A stretch of DNA of 64,000 bases from positions 1 through 64,000 of the forward strand of contig JADJPQ010000001.1 in assembly GCA_016713175.1 (NCBI GenBank), read 5' to 3'. This document shows, one piece after another, positions 7,668 through 15,539 of this stretch (positions are counted from its first letter, which is position 1; every line of letters begins with the position of its first letter). The stretch comes from Planctomycetota bacterium (GTDB taxonomy: Bacteria > Planctomycetota > UBA1135 > UBA2386). Below the pieces are notes generated by a model, which ran no database searches, was not told the origin of the DNA, and saw only the letters and a program-made list of their open reading frames with translations. The position numbers were made by a program, and so were the translations under genes.

Positions 7668-9380
7668 ATGATCGTCCTGTCGAGAACCCTGGTGGCGGCG
7701 AGTGTGCTGGCGGCGGCTCTGGGTGCGCAGTCGCTGCGCGTCGATGGCGCCTGGTCCGGATTCGTCTGGCACGGTGGCGAGACCGTGCACGATGCCGGCG
7801 GTCGGGTGTTCGCCGCCGTGGCACCCGGCGACGGAACGATCAGTTTCGAAGCCGATGCGAACGGTCGGCCGGCGCCGTTGCCGCTGACCGTGCCGGCCGA
7901 TGGCGGAGTGCTGGTCGCGGTGGCGGCGGCGCCGGTGCCGGGGTTGATGGCGCGGCACGACTTCACGGCGTTGCCGGCGCTGCCGATCGTCGACGACGTC
8001 GCGACCGGCGGACCATCGCGGTGGTGCGCCGAGGCGGGCGAACTGGTCCAGAAGGCGGCGATCGGCGGCGCGGTCGACGATCCGCGGCGGCCAGGAACGC
8101 GTGCGGTCGTGGTCGTCGATGGCGGTGATCTGCGGACCGAGGTCGCCGTGCGCGCTCACGGCGGCGGCAGTCTCGGCGTCGGTTTGCGGCAGCAGCAGAA
8201 CGGCGACGGATTGCGCTGGCATTGGGATCGCACCGCGCAGGTCCAGCAACTCGAGTTCGTGCGCGGCGACCAGGTCGCCGTGCTGCACGCCGCGCCGGCT
8301 CCGGCCGACGACGGGTGTCGGTTCGCAGCGGTCGTCGTCGGCGCCATGGCCATCGTGTTCGTCGATGGCGAACCGGTGCTGTCGGCGGCGGTGCCGATGG
8401 CCGGACCGCGCGGCGCCGTGTCGTTGTGGACCAGTGGCGCGTCCGGCTGTGCGTTCGACAACCTCGTCGTCACCGCCGCGACCTCGTCGGATCAGGTCGC
8501 CGGACCGGTGACGTTCGCCGGCATGAACGGCTGGACCGAAGGCGAAGCGACGCAATGGTCGTTCGCGAGCGGGGTGCTGACCAAGAACGTCGGCCCGGAG
8601 TCCGGCCGCCAGCTGCGACTGGCGCCGGCGACGGATCGCAACGGCCTGGTGCGCGTGCGCGTGCGGCCCGCGCGCCGCGACGGCGGTACGTTCGGTCTGC
8701 TCGCGCGCTGCTCCGGTGCGGATCAGCACTACCGCCTGGCGTGGGATGTTGCGGCGAACGAACTGCGGCTCGAACGCCAGTTCGGTACGCATCGCGAGGT
8801 GCTCGGCCGCACGCCGTTGGCCGCGGCAGGCGAACAGTGGCGCGAGCTGGCGCTGCAGACCGAGGGCTTCCGGCTGCAGGCGTTCGTCGACGGCCGGTTG
8901 TTCGCGCAGGCGCTCGATGGCGGGCATGCCGACGGCAGGGTCGGGGTGTTCGCCGACAGTGCCGCCGGGTGCCAGTTCCGCGGTTTCGCCGCGTCGCGAC
9001 CGGTACCGTGGGTGGCCACCGCGGCACTGGTGATGGTCGCTGGCGAGCTCGCGTTGCTGGCGCGAGCGCCGGCGGCGGTCGGCGAGGTCTATGCGGTGAC
9101 GTTTGCGCTCGATCGCCCGCACGTCGCGTTGCCCGAACTCGCCGGCTGCGAACCGTTCGTGCTGCAGCGAATGGCGGCGCCGCTGGTGGCGATCGGGGTC
9201 GGTGGGCTCGGCAGCGGCATGTTCGGCGAGGTCGATCCGCGCGGCGGCATCGAAGCGCGCTTCCGCTTGCCGGAGCTGCTGGCGCTCCGCGGCCAGGTCG
9301 TGATGGTCTCGGCTCTGCTCGGCTCGCCGGATGCCAGCGCCGCCACCGGCAGGCTGCCTGGCATCGCGCTGCGGCTGTAG
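7668..9380 (+). CDS. Large secreted protein with concanavalin/LamG-like domains
   Basis: 570 residues with a signal peptide (about 1-20, ending in GAQS). Two beta-sandwich regions resemble the DUF1080/LamG fold: one around 90-290 (AIVFVDGEPVLSAAVP and ASGCAFDNLVV) and one around 295-450 (GTFGLLARCSGADQHYRLAW, then a VDGRLFAQALDGGHADGRVG segment). This fold occurs in carbohydrate-binding proteins and in 3-keto-disaccharide hydrolases. The C-terminal 120 residues are hydrophobic, beta-rich and unassigned. Catalytic residues cannot be named. It stands alone, convergent with the FecR-like gene. Confidence 0.6.
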   Translation: MIVLSRTLVAASVLAAALGAQSLRVDGAWSGFVWHGGETVHDAGGRVFAAVAPGDGTISFEADANGRPAPLPLTVPADGGVLVAVAAAPVPGLMARHDFTALPALPIVDDVATGGPSRWCAEAGELVQKAAIGGAVDDPRRPGTRAVVVVDGGDLRTEVAVRAHGGGSLGVGLRQQQNGDGLRWHWDRTAQVQQLEFVRGDQVAVLHAAPAPADDGCRFAAVVVGAMAIVFVDGEPVLSAAVPMAGPRGAVSLWTSGASGCAFDNLVVTAATSSDQVAGPVTFAGMNGWTEGEATQWSFASGVLTKNVGPESGRQLRLAPATDRNGLVRVRVRPARRDGGTFGLLARCSGADQHYRLAWDVAANELRLERQFGTHREVLGRTPLAAAGEQWRELALQTEGFRLQAFVDGRLFAQALDGGHADGRVGVFADSAAGCQFRGFAASRPVPWVATAALVMVAGELALLARAPAAVGEVYAVTFALDRPHVALPELAGCEPFVLQRMAAPLVAIGVGGLGSGMFGEVDPRGGIEARFRLPELLALRGQVVMVSALLGSPDASAATGRLPGIALRL

Positions 9381-9396
9381 AGCCCGCCGGTCCGCG

Positions 9397-10674
9397 TCAG
9401 CGGTGCAGCAGCGCCTGCCAGCGCTTGACGGCTGCTTCGCGAGCGGACAGTTCGGCATCCCGCCAGAACGCCTCGTCGCCCTCGGCGATGCCGGTCGCCC
9501 GCTGGATGCCGCGGAACAGGGTCGTGCGGACGTCGGCTTCGCCGTTCTTCAGCAGCCCGAACAGGAAGTGCGCATAGTTGTAGTCGACCAGGTCGCCGAC
9601 CAGGGCCGCGACGCCGCGCACGTACGAAGGCTCGGCGAGCCGCTTCTCGGCGCCATAGGCCAGCATCGGCACGCAGCGCGCGCCCAGTCGCCGGATCTCG
9701 ATCTCGGCGGCGGCCCGGTGGCGGCCGTCCTCGTAGGCCTCGATCATCGCCATCACCCGCATGCGCAGTTCGGTCGGGTCCTGCTGCAGGATGATCATCT
9801 GCGTCATCCACGAGGTTGCGTGGCCAAGGAACTCCAGACGCTCAGGCGCCGCGGCGCCGCGGCGCGGGTCGAGCTTGACGCTCTCGGACTGACCCAGCCG
9901 GATCGTTTCGGCATTGGTGGTCCGGATCAGCAGATTGCCGCGCAGACCGATGATCGTCATGCCCTGGGCGTCGCCGTTCAGCATCACGTCGGTGCCGGCG
10001 TCGAACTGCAGCGTCGCCAGCGGCGTGTCGATCTTCATCGTCGCAGGATCGCGGTTGCAGCACAGGTACATGCGCCCGTGATCGAACTGGCAGTGATCGA
10101 CGCCGATCCGCGCCTGCGTGGCGGCGTCGAGCCGGACCCGCGTGTCGTTGGCTTGCACGTAGACGCCGGCCTGACCTTCATTGGTCGTGTACAGCGTGCC
10201 GGCGCGGACGTGGTACATCGTCGGCTCGACCTTCTGCACGCCCTCGCCCGGTTCGTCGATCGTCATCTCGCCGAACGCCATCAGCACCATGTAGCCGGGG
10301 TCGCCGCTGGGACGTTCCGACATCAGCGGTGGCTTGATCTCTTTCTTCGGCTCTTCCTTCGGCGGTTCGGGTTCGGCCGGCTTCTGGTCCAGTGGCTTCT
10401 GCGTGTCCGGCTGTGCCTTCGGCTGCGGGGTCCCGGTCGGCGCCGTCGGTCCACCAAGTCGCGTGCCCGCGAACGTGCCGACCGCCAGACCAAGCAGCAG
10501 CCCGCCCGCGGTCAGCCACCAGGTCGTCGGCGGCAACGGCTTGCCGGGCCGCGGGCGCGGCGACTGCGGGCCGCCGTCGAGCGGTGGCAGCACGCGCAAC
10601 ACCCGGGCCGCGTCGGCAACCGGGTCGCCGGCCAGCGGCTGCAGCGCCTCGCGTAGATCGCGGTCGAGGTTCAC
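9397..10674 (-). CDS. FecR-like membrane-anchored sigma-factor partner
   Basis: 425 residues: a short cytoplasmic N-terminal part (NLDRDLREALQPLAGDP), one membrane segment around 60-80 (WWLTAGGLLLGLAVGTFAGT), a Pro/Lys/Glu-rich linker, then a FecR-like beta-domain (TMYHVRAGTLYTTNEG, TPLATLQFDAGTDVML, TIIGLRGNLLIRT) and a helical C-terminal region. FecR-type proteins pass an outside signal to an ECF sigma factor. The GTG start overlaps the sigma gene's stop (GTGA at 10671-10674), so expression is coupled. The cytoplasmic part is short for a classical anti-sigma domain, so inhibition is inferred from position. Confidence 0.7.
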   Translation of the reverse strand: MNLDRDLREALQPLAGDPVADAARVLRVLPPLDGGPQSPRPRPGKPLPPTTWWLTAGGLLLGLAVGTFAGTRLGGPTAPTGTPQPKAQPDTQKPLDQKPAEPEPPKEEPKKEIKPPLMSERPSGDPGYMVLMAFGEMTIDEPGEGVQKVEPTMYHVRAGTLYTTNEGQAGVYVQANDTRVRLDAATQARIGVDHCQFDHGRMYLCCNRDPATMKIDTPLATLQFDAGTDVMLNGDAQGMTIIGLRGNLLIRTTNAETIRLGQSESVKLDPRRGAAAPERLEFLGHATSWMTQMIILQQDPTELRMRVMAMIEAYEDGRHRAAAEIEIRRLGARCVPMLAYGAEKRLAEPSYVRGVAALVGDLVDYNYAHFLFGLLKNGEADVRTTLFRGIQRATGIAEGDEAFWRDAELSAREAAVKRWQALLHR

Positions 10675-11228
10675 GTCACCTCCCCTTCGCCGAACGCCTG
10701 CTTCAGATGCAGACGGGCGCGGTGCAGCCGTTGATTGACGGCGGCTTCGGTGACCTCGAGCATCGCCGCGATCTCGGCGTGGCTCTTCTGTTCGAAGTAG
10801 AACAACAACACGGCCTCGCGCAGGGCTTCCGGCAGCCGACCGACCAGCTTGCGCATGCGGGCCAGCCGTTCTTCCCGTATGTCCGTTGCTGCCGACGGTT
10901 GCCGTTCGGGCTCCAATTCGAGCTCGTCGAGCGCGACCGGCTCCTTGCCGGTCCGCCGCAGGCGGTCGACCGAGATGTTTTGCGCGATGCGATGCACGTA
11001 GGCCGCGAAACGGGCTGGATCCTGCAGACGAGACAACCCCCGAAAGGCACGCAGGAACGTCTCCTGGACCATGTCGTCCAGGTCGTCCACCCAACCCACG
11101 CGCGCCAGGCAGGTCGCGCGTACAGACCGCGAGTACCGGACTACCAGGAGTCCGTAGGCTTCACGCGACCCGTCGAGGGTTTGGTGTACCAGGTCGAGGT
11201 CCCTGGTATCCGAGGCTGGTGCCGTCAA
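10671..11228 (-). CDS. ECF RNA polymerase sigma factor
   Basis: 185 residues from the TTG at 11228. Sigma region 2 is clear (DDLDDMVQETFLRAFRGLSR and FAAYVHRIAQNISVDRLRR), as is region 4 (LPEALREAVLLFYFEQKSH, then EVTEAAVNQRLHRARLHLKQ). The frame stays open to 11498, but residues before the TTG look non-coding and the length from TTG is normal for an ECF factor. The start codon sits within a perfect 16-bp palindrome (11223-11238). It pairs with the FecR-like gene directly downstream. Confidence 0.85.
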   Translation of the reverse strand: MTAPASDTRDLDLVHQTLDGSREAYGLLVVRYSRSVRATCLARVGWVDDLDDMVQETFLRAFRGLSRLQDPARFAAYVHRIAQNISVDRLRRTGKEPVALDELELEPERQPSAATDIREERLARMRKLVGRLPEALREAVLLFYFEQKSHAEIAAMLEVTEAAVNQRLHRARLHLKQAFGEGEVT

Positions 11229-11238
11229 GATCTTGACG
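11223..11238. promoter_or_regulatory. 16-bp perfect palindrome over the ECF start
   Basis: CGTCAAGATCTTGACG is fully self-complementary and covers the proposed TTG start of the ECF gene. It could be an operator or an mRNA hairpin at the start site. About one such palindrome is expected by chance in 64 kb, so support is positional. Confidence 0.3.
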
Positions 11239-11519
11239 TCTGGGGTTGTCGTCGAGTGCGACCCGAACTCGACAGGCCACAGAAAAAAAGTGCAAACAGT
11301 TTGGGTGGCCGAAGGGCGGATGGGAACGTCGCGTCCCACGGAAGATTCGCGCGCACTACGACGCGGCGTTGCGAACAGGGTGCTCGACCGGCTTCCTTCC
11401 ATGGTGGCCGAGCTTGTTGGCGCCAGAACCGCGCGCCGGGACGGCATTTTTACCTGGTTCGTCGTCTGGGGTGGGTGGGTTACGGCGGAAGCGACCATCG
11501 ACTAGGCTGGAATGGCCCG

Positions 11520-13442
11520 ATGAACTGCTTCCTAACCTTGCGGCGGGTTCTCGTGTTCGCGCTGGCGGCGGGACTGGCCGTGGCTCACGGCGGCCAATAT
11601 CGCGGACCATGGGGTGGTCCGTCGGTGCCCCCGGGCGTGCCCGGACCGGGCGGGCCGACCACCGGTGGTCCTGGTTCGCCGGCACCGGGCCCGACCACCG
11701 GCGGTGGCGGTGGCTTCGACGATGCGACCAGCTGGCAGGTCTGGTGGGAGTTCAACAAGGACAGCTTCCTGCGCTTGCGGGAGGCCGTCATGGACGAGCC
11801 GGTGTCCGGTTCCGACGAGTTCTATCTCGGTCCCACCAAGGTCGCGGTTGCCCGCGATGCGATGTTCCCGTCCGAAAAGGAACGCCGCGATCGGATCGTT
11901 CCCGCGCTCGCCGAACTGCTGCGGCGCGAGGACCATCGCGACATCGTCACCGCGACGCTGGTGTCGCTGGCGCGGATCGGTCTCGATGCGCCCGGCGTCG
12001 TGCTGGAGGACGTGTTCGCCCGCTATCTGCCGCGCGACGAACAGGAGGTTCGCGAGACGGCGGTGCTGGCGTTCGGCATCGCCGGTCGCGCCAGTGGTCT
12101 GCCGTTCCTGCAGGCGTTGTTGCGCGATGACAAGCGCGGTCGTCAGCTCGTCGATCAGGCGGAAGTCGGCGAGCGGACGCGGGCGTTCGCGGCGTGGTCG
12201 CTCGGGCTCTTGGCGCGGCGGTCGACGGATGCCGGGGTCAAACAGCAGGTGCATGACCTGCTGGCGCCGGTGTTGGCGGACGACGAACTGAAGAGTCGCG
12301 ACCTGCGCGTGGCCGCGATCTCGGCCATGGGGCTGCTGCGGCCCGAACCGTCGCGAGCCGCGGACAAGCGGCTGCAATGGCAGGCGGTCGACGAGCTGCT
12401 GGCGTTCTATCAGCAGGACCTCGGCAAAGGCATGCAGCTCGTGCAGGCGCACGTGCCGACGGCGCTGGCGCGGTTGCTCGGACGCGGTCGCGAGGCCGCT
12501 CACCAGCGGGTCAAGAAGCTGCTGATTGGCGAGTTGTCGGCCAAGGAACGGCGCAATCCGACGATCTACATGTCGGCGGCGCTGGCGCTCGGTCAGATGT
12601 CGCTGCCGCAAGAGGACGAGGCTGAAGACGCGGCGGTGTCGCAGGCGCTGCTGCGAGCGTTCCGCGAACTGCACGACCGTCAGGCTCGCAACTTCGCGTT
12701 GATCGCGCTCGGGCGGATCGGCGGCGAGCAGAATCGGCGCGACCTGCTGGCCATGTGGCCGACTGCGCACAAGCTGAACGACCGGCCCTGGCTGGCGATG
12801 GCGCTCGGGCTGATCGCGTGGTCCAAGCGCAGCGAGGGCACCATCGACGACGACATCGGGCGGCTGCTGCGCGAGGAGATCCTCGACCAGGAGAACGAAG
12901 AGGCGCTGTCGGCGTTCGCGGTCGGGCTCGGGCTCTCGGGCTTTGAGCCGGGGTACGACGACCTGATGCAGCAGTTGAAGAAGAACGAGAAGCGCGAACG
13001 GGTGGCCGGCTATCTCTGCGTGGCGGTCGCACTGCTCGGCAACCGCGAAGCCGCGCCGGAGTTGTCGGCGATCATGGGCCGGTCGCTGCGCCGGCCGTTC
13101 CTGCTGCAGCAATCGGCGATCGCGCTCGGTCGGCTCGGCGACAAGGCCGCGGTGCCGCAACTGCAGGAGATGCTGACCAAGTCGGAGAGCGTCGCGTCGC
13201 TGGCGTCGATCGCCGGCGGTATCGGCGAGATCGGCGATCGGCGGACGATCACGCCGCTGCTCGACATGCTGAAGGACGATGAACTCGGCAAGCTCGCCCG
13301 GGCGTTCGTCGCCGCCTCGCTCGGCCGCATCGGCGACAAGGACAAGCTGCCGTGGAACGTGCCGTACTCGCTCGATGTCAACTACCGCGCCGACGTCGAC
13401 ACGCTGGTCAACGGCATGAACGGCATCCTCGACATCCTGTAG
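11520..13442 (+). CDS. Secreted HEAT-repeat protein
   Basis: 640 residues. A signal peptide (about 1-23) is followed by a Gly/Pro-rich linker (about 27-65, with GPTTGGGGG) and then a long alpha-solenoid of HEAT-type repeats from about 125 to 600. Typical units are IVTATLVSLARIGLDAPG, RNFALIALGRIGGEQ and LARAFVAASLGRIGD. HEAT solenoids are scaffolds for protein binding; no catalytic part is visible. The ATG at 11520 begins the signal peptide; longer in-frame readings overlap the sigma gene antisense and are not believed. It is divergent from the ECF gene across a 290-bp gap and may be one of its targets. Confidence 0.85.
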   Translation: MNCFLTLRRVLVFALAAGLAVAHGGQYRGPWGGPSVPPGVPGPGGPTTGGPGSPAPGPTTGGGGGFDDATSWQVWWEFNKDSFLRLREAVMDEPVSGSDEFYLGPTKVAVARDAMFPSEKERRDRIVPALAELLRREDHRDIVTATLVSLARIGLDAPGVVLEDVFARYLPRDEQEVRETAVLAFGIAGRASGLPFLQALLRDDKRGRQLVDQAEVGERTRAFAAWSLGLLARRSTDAGVKQQVHDLLAPVLADDELKSRDLRVAAISAMGLLRPEPSRAADKRLQWQAVDELLAFYQQDLGKGMQLVQAHVPTALARLLGRGREAAHQRVKKLLIGELSAKERRNPTIYMSAALALGQMSLPQEDEAEDAAVSQALLRAFRELHDRQARNFALIALGRIGGEQNRRDLLAMWPTAHKLNDRPWLAMALGLIAWSKRSEGTIDDDIGRLLREEILDQENEEALSAFAVGLGLSGFEPGYDDLMQQLKKNEKRERVAGYLCVAVALLGNREAAPELSAIMGRSLRRPFLLQQSAIALGRLGDKAAVPQLQEMLTKSESVASLASIAGGIGEIGDRRTITPLLDMLKDDELGKLARAFVAASLGRIGDKDKLPWNVPYSLDVNYRADVDTLVNGMNGILDIL

Positions 13443-13464
13443 CCCGCCCGGCATCGTCGCGGAC

Positions 13465-14643
13465 GTGACTGCCGTCCGTCCTGCGCGCCGTCTGCCGGCC
13501 GCCGTGTTCGCGCTTGGCTGGGTGTCGCTGTGCACCGACCTCGCGAGCGAGATGATCGTGCCATTGCTGCCAGTGTTCCTGGCAGGACTTGGCGGCACCG
13601 GGCGCGATCTCGGCTTGCTGCAAGGCGCCAGCGATCTGGTCGTGTCGCTGCTGAAGGCCGCGAGCGGCTGGCTCTCGGATCGGCAGCAGAAGCGCAAGCC
13701 GTGGATCCTGTTCGGCTATGGCATCTCGGCGGTGCTGCGCCCGCTGTTCGCGCTGGTCGGCACGCCGTGGCAGGCGGTGGCGGTGCGGGTCGGCGATCGC
13801 GTCGGCAAGGGGCTGCGGTCGGCGCCGCGCGATGCGCTGCTGGCGGATGTCGTCGCGGCGGAGGATCGCGGTGCGGCCTACGGCGTGCAGCGTTCGATGG
13901 ATCACGCCGGGGCCCTCGGCGGCTCGCTGATCGCGTTTGCGCTGCTGCTCTGCGGCGTCGGCGAACGGACGATCTTCGCGCTGGCGGCGATTCCCGGCGC
14001 CCTGGCGCTGGCGGTGTTGTGGTTTGGCTTGCGCGAGCCCGAACGGCCGGCTGCGCCGCCGCGCCGATCCGGGAGTGGCATCGGCGAGCTGCGGGCGCTG
14101 CGGCCGTTCCTGGTCGTCGTCGTGCTGTCGGGGGCGACCGCGTCGGTGGATCTGTTCTTGTTGAAACGAGCGCTCGAGCTCGGCTACGAGGCGCCGTACC
14201 TGCCGCTGATGTGGGCATGGCTGCATCTGATCCGCGCCGGTCTGGCGGCGCCGCTGGGCGCGTTGTCGGATCGTGTCGGTCGTCGGCGCGTGATCGCCTG
14301 CGGGCTTGGTGTGCAGTTCGCGGTGCTGATCGCGTTCGGGCTGCTGACGCCGGAGTCAGCGTGGGCGGTGTGGCCGTTGCTCGCCGTGCATGGTCTGCAT
14401 GCCGGCTTCACCGAAGGCGCCGAACGCGGGTATGTCGCCGATCTGACCGGGGCCGGGCGGCGCGGAACGGTGTTCGGGGTCTATCACGCGGTGCATGGCG
14501 TCGCCGCGTTTGCGGGGCCGGTGGCGATGGGGATGCTGTGGGATGCATCCGGACCGTTGGTCGCGTTCCACGTCATCGCCGGTCTGTCGGTGCTGGCGCT
14601 GCTGATGCTGCTGTGGGCGGTGCCGAGCAGTCGCGGTCGCTGA
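13465..14643 (+). CDS. Major facilitator superfamily transporter
   Basis: A 392-residue integral membrane protein with about twelve hydrophobic segments. The loop between segments 2 and 3 carries an MFS-type basic motif (GWLSDRQQKRKPW), and a second copy (GALSDRVGRRRV) lies in the C-terminal half, as expected from the two-fold repeat. RVGDRVGKGLRSAPRDALLA resembles a subgroup of MFS proteins common in planctomycetes. The substrate is unknown. The start is GTG at 13465, 22 bases after the HEAT gene. It is convergent with the epimerase gene, which it may serve. Confidence 0.85.
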   Translation: MTAVRPARRLPAAVFALGWVSLCTDLASEMIVPLLPVFLAGLGGTGRDLGLLQGASDLVVSLLKAASGWLSDRQQKRKPWILFGYGISAVLRPLFALVGTPWQAVAVRVGDRVGKGLRSAPRDALLADVVAAEDRGAAYGVQRSMDHAGALGGSLIAFALLLCGVGERTIFALAAIPGALALAVLWFGLREPERPAAPPRRSGSGIGELRALRPFLVVVVLSGATASVDLFLLKRALELGYEAPYLPLMWAWLHLIRAGLAAPLGALSDRVGRRRVIACGLGVQFAVLIAFGLLTPESAWAVWPLLAVHGLHAGFTEGAERGYVADLTGAGRRGTVFGVYHAVHGVAAFAGPVAMGMLWDASGPLVAFHVIAGLSVLALLMLLWAVPSSRGR

Positions 14644-14665
14644 GCAGGCGGTCGATCGCTGACGG

Positions 14666-15511
14666 TCAGATTGCCGAACGGACGATCGCCGCGCCCGCGG
14701 CGATCACCGACTCCGCACCGTCGTCGAGCGCGCGCCAGATGCGCAACGCACTGCCAAAGGCCGGATCCTGGCGTGAGAACGCCTCGATCACCAGCCAGCC
14801 GTCGTAGCCGATGGCGTCGAGCTCGCGGATCGCTGCCGCGAAGTCGATCTGGCCGGTGCCAGGGGTGCCCCGGTGGTTCTCGGACAGTTGCACGTGGCCC
14901 AGCGTGCCGGCACTGGCTCGGATCGCGGCGGCGACACTGCGTTCCTCGATGTGCGCGTGGTGCGTGTCGAGCGTCCCTTGGACGTTGGGGTGCCCGACCG
15001 CGCGAACGAGCGCGCTGCAGTCGGCAGCGGTGTTGAGGAAGTAGCACTCGAAGCGGTTCAGCGGCTCGATCGCGAGCGTGACGCCAAGGCGCTTGCCGTG
15101 CTCGCCGGCGGCCCGCAGCACGTCGACGCAGCGCGCGCGTTCGTCGGTTGTCGGTGGTTGTTCGGAGAACACGCCGTAGGCCGAGTGCATCGGGCCGGCC
15201 AGCACCTTGGCGCCGAGCCGGGCGGCCTTGTCGCACAACCGGCCGAGATGGGCGACGGCGGCGCGGCGGATCGCGGGGTCCGGCGAGATCGGGTCGGTGG
15301 CAGCCGTCGTGAAACCGACGGCAGTGGTGCCGAGGCCGCGCGAACGCGTGGCGGCAGCCAGATGATCCAGTTCGGCGTCGGTTGCGTCGTGTACGGGCAG
15401 TTCGGCGCCGGCGTAGCCGTGCCGAGCCAGCTGATCGAACCAGCGGTCGTGGCGGGCGTCGATCCGCGGTGCGAAGTAGAGAAAGCTGAAGCCGAGGCGG
15501 CGGGTCGTCAT
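14666..15511 (-). CDS. Sugar isomerase/epimerase of the D-tagatose 3-epimerase type
   Basis: A 281-residue TIM barrel of the xylose-isomerase-like / AP endonuclease 2 superfamily. The metal- and substrate-binding pattern of ketose 3-epimerases is present: Glu in LAIEPLNRFECYFLNTA, Asp and His in GTLDTHHAHIEE, the loop SENHRGTPGTGQIDF, and Glu in WLVIEAFSRQ. These enzymes epimerise free ketoses at C3; related proteins act in 3-keto-sugar routes. The protein lacks a signal peptide and is cytoplasmic. It lies 28 bases downstream of the large ThuA/cytochrome gene on the same strand, so the two are likely one operon. Confidence 0.85.
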   Translation of the reverse strand: MTTRRLGFSFLYFAPRIDARHDRWFDQLARHGYAGAELPVHDATDAELDHLAAATRSRGLGTTAVGFTTAATDPISPDPAIRRAAVAHLGRLCDKAARLGAKVLAGPMHSAYGVFSEQPPTTDERARCVDVLRAAGEHGKRLGVTLAIEPLNRFECYFLNTAADCSALVRAVGHPNVQGTLDTHHAHIEERSVAAAIRASAGTLGHVQLSENHRGTPGTGQIDFAAAIRELDAIGYDGWLVIEAFSRQDPAFGSALRIWRALDDGAESVIAAGAAIVRSAI

Positions 15512-15539
15512 TGCGGTCCTTCGCGGTCAGCGGCGGCGG

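Noticed and set aside
7146..9458. Long minus-strand frame (about 770 codons) opposite the secreted-protein gene
   Set aside because: It is His/Arg-rich, repetitive, has no domain, and overlaps two plausible plus-strand genes fully.
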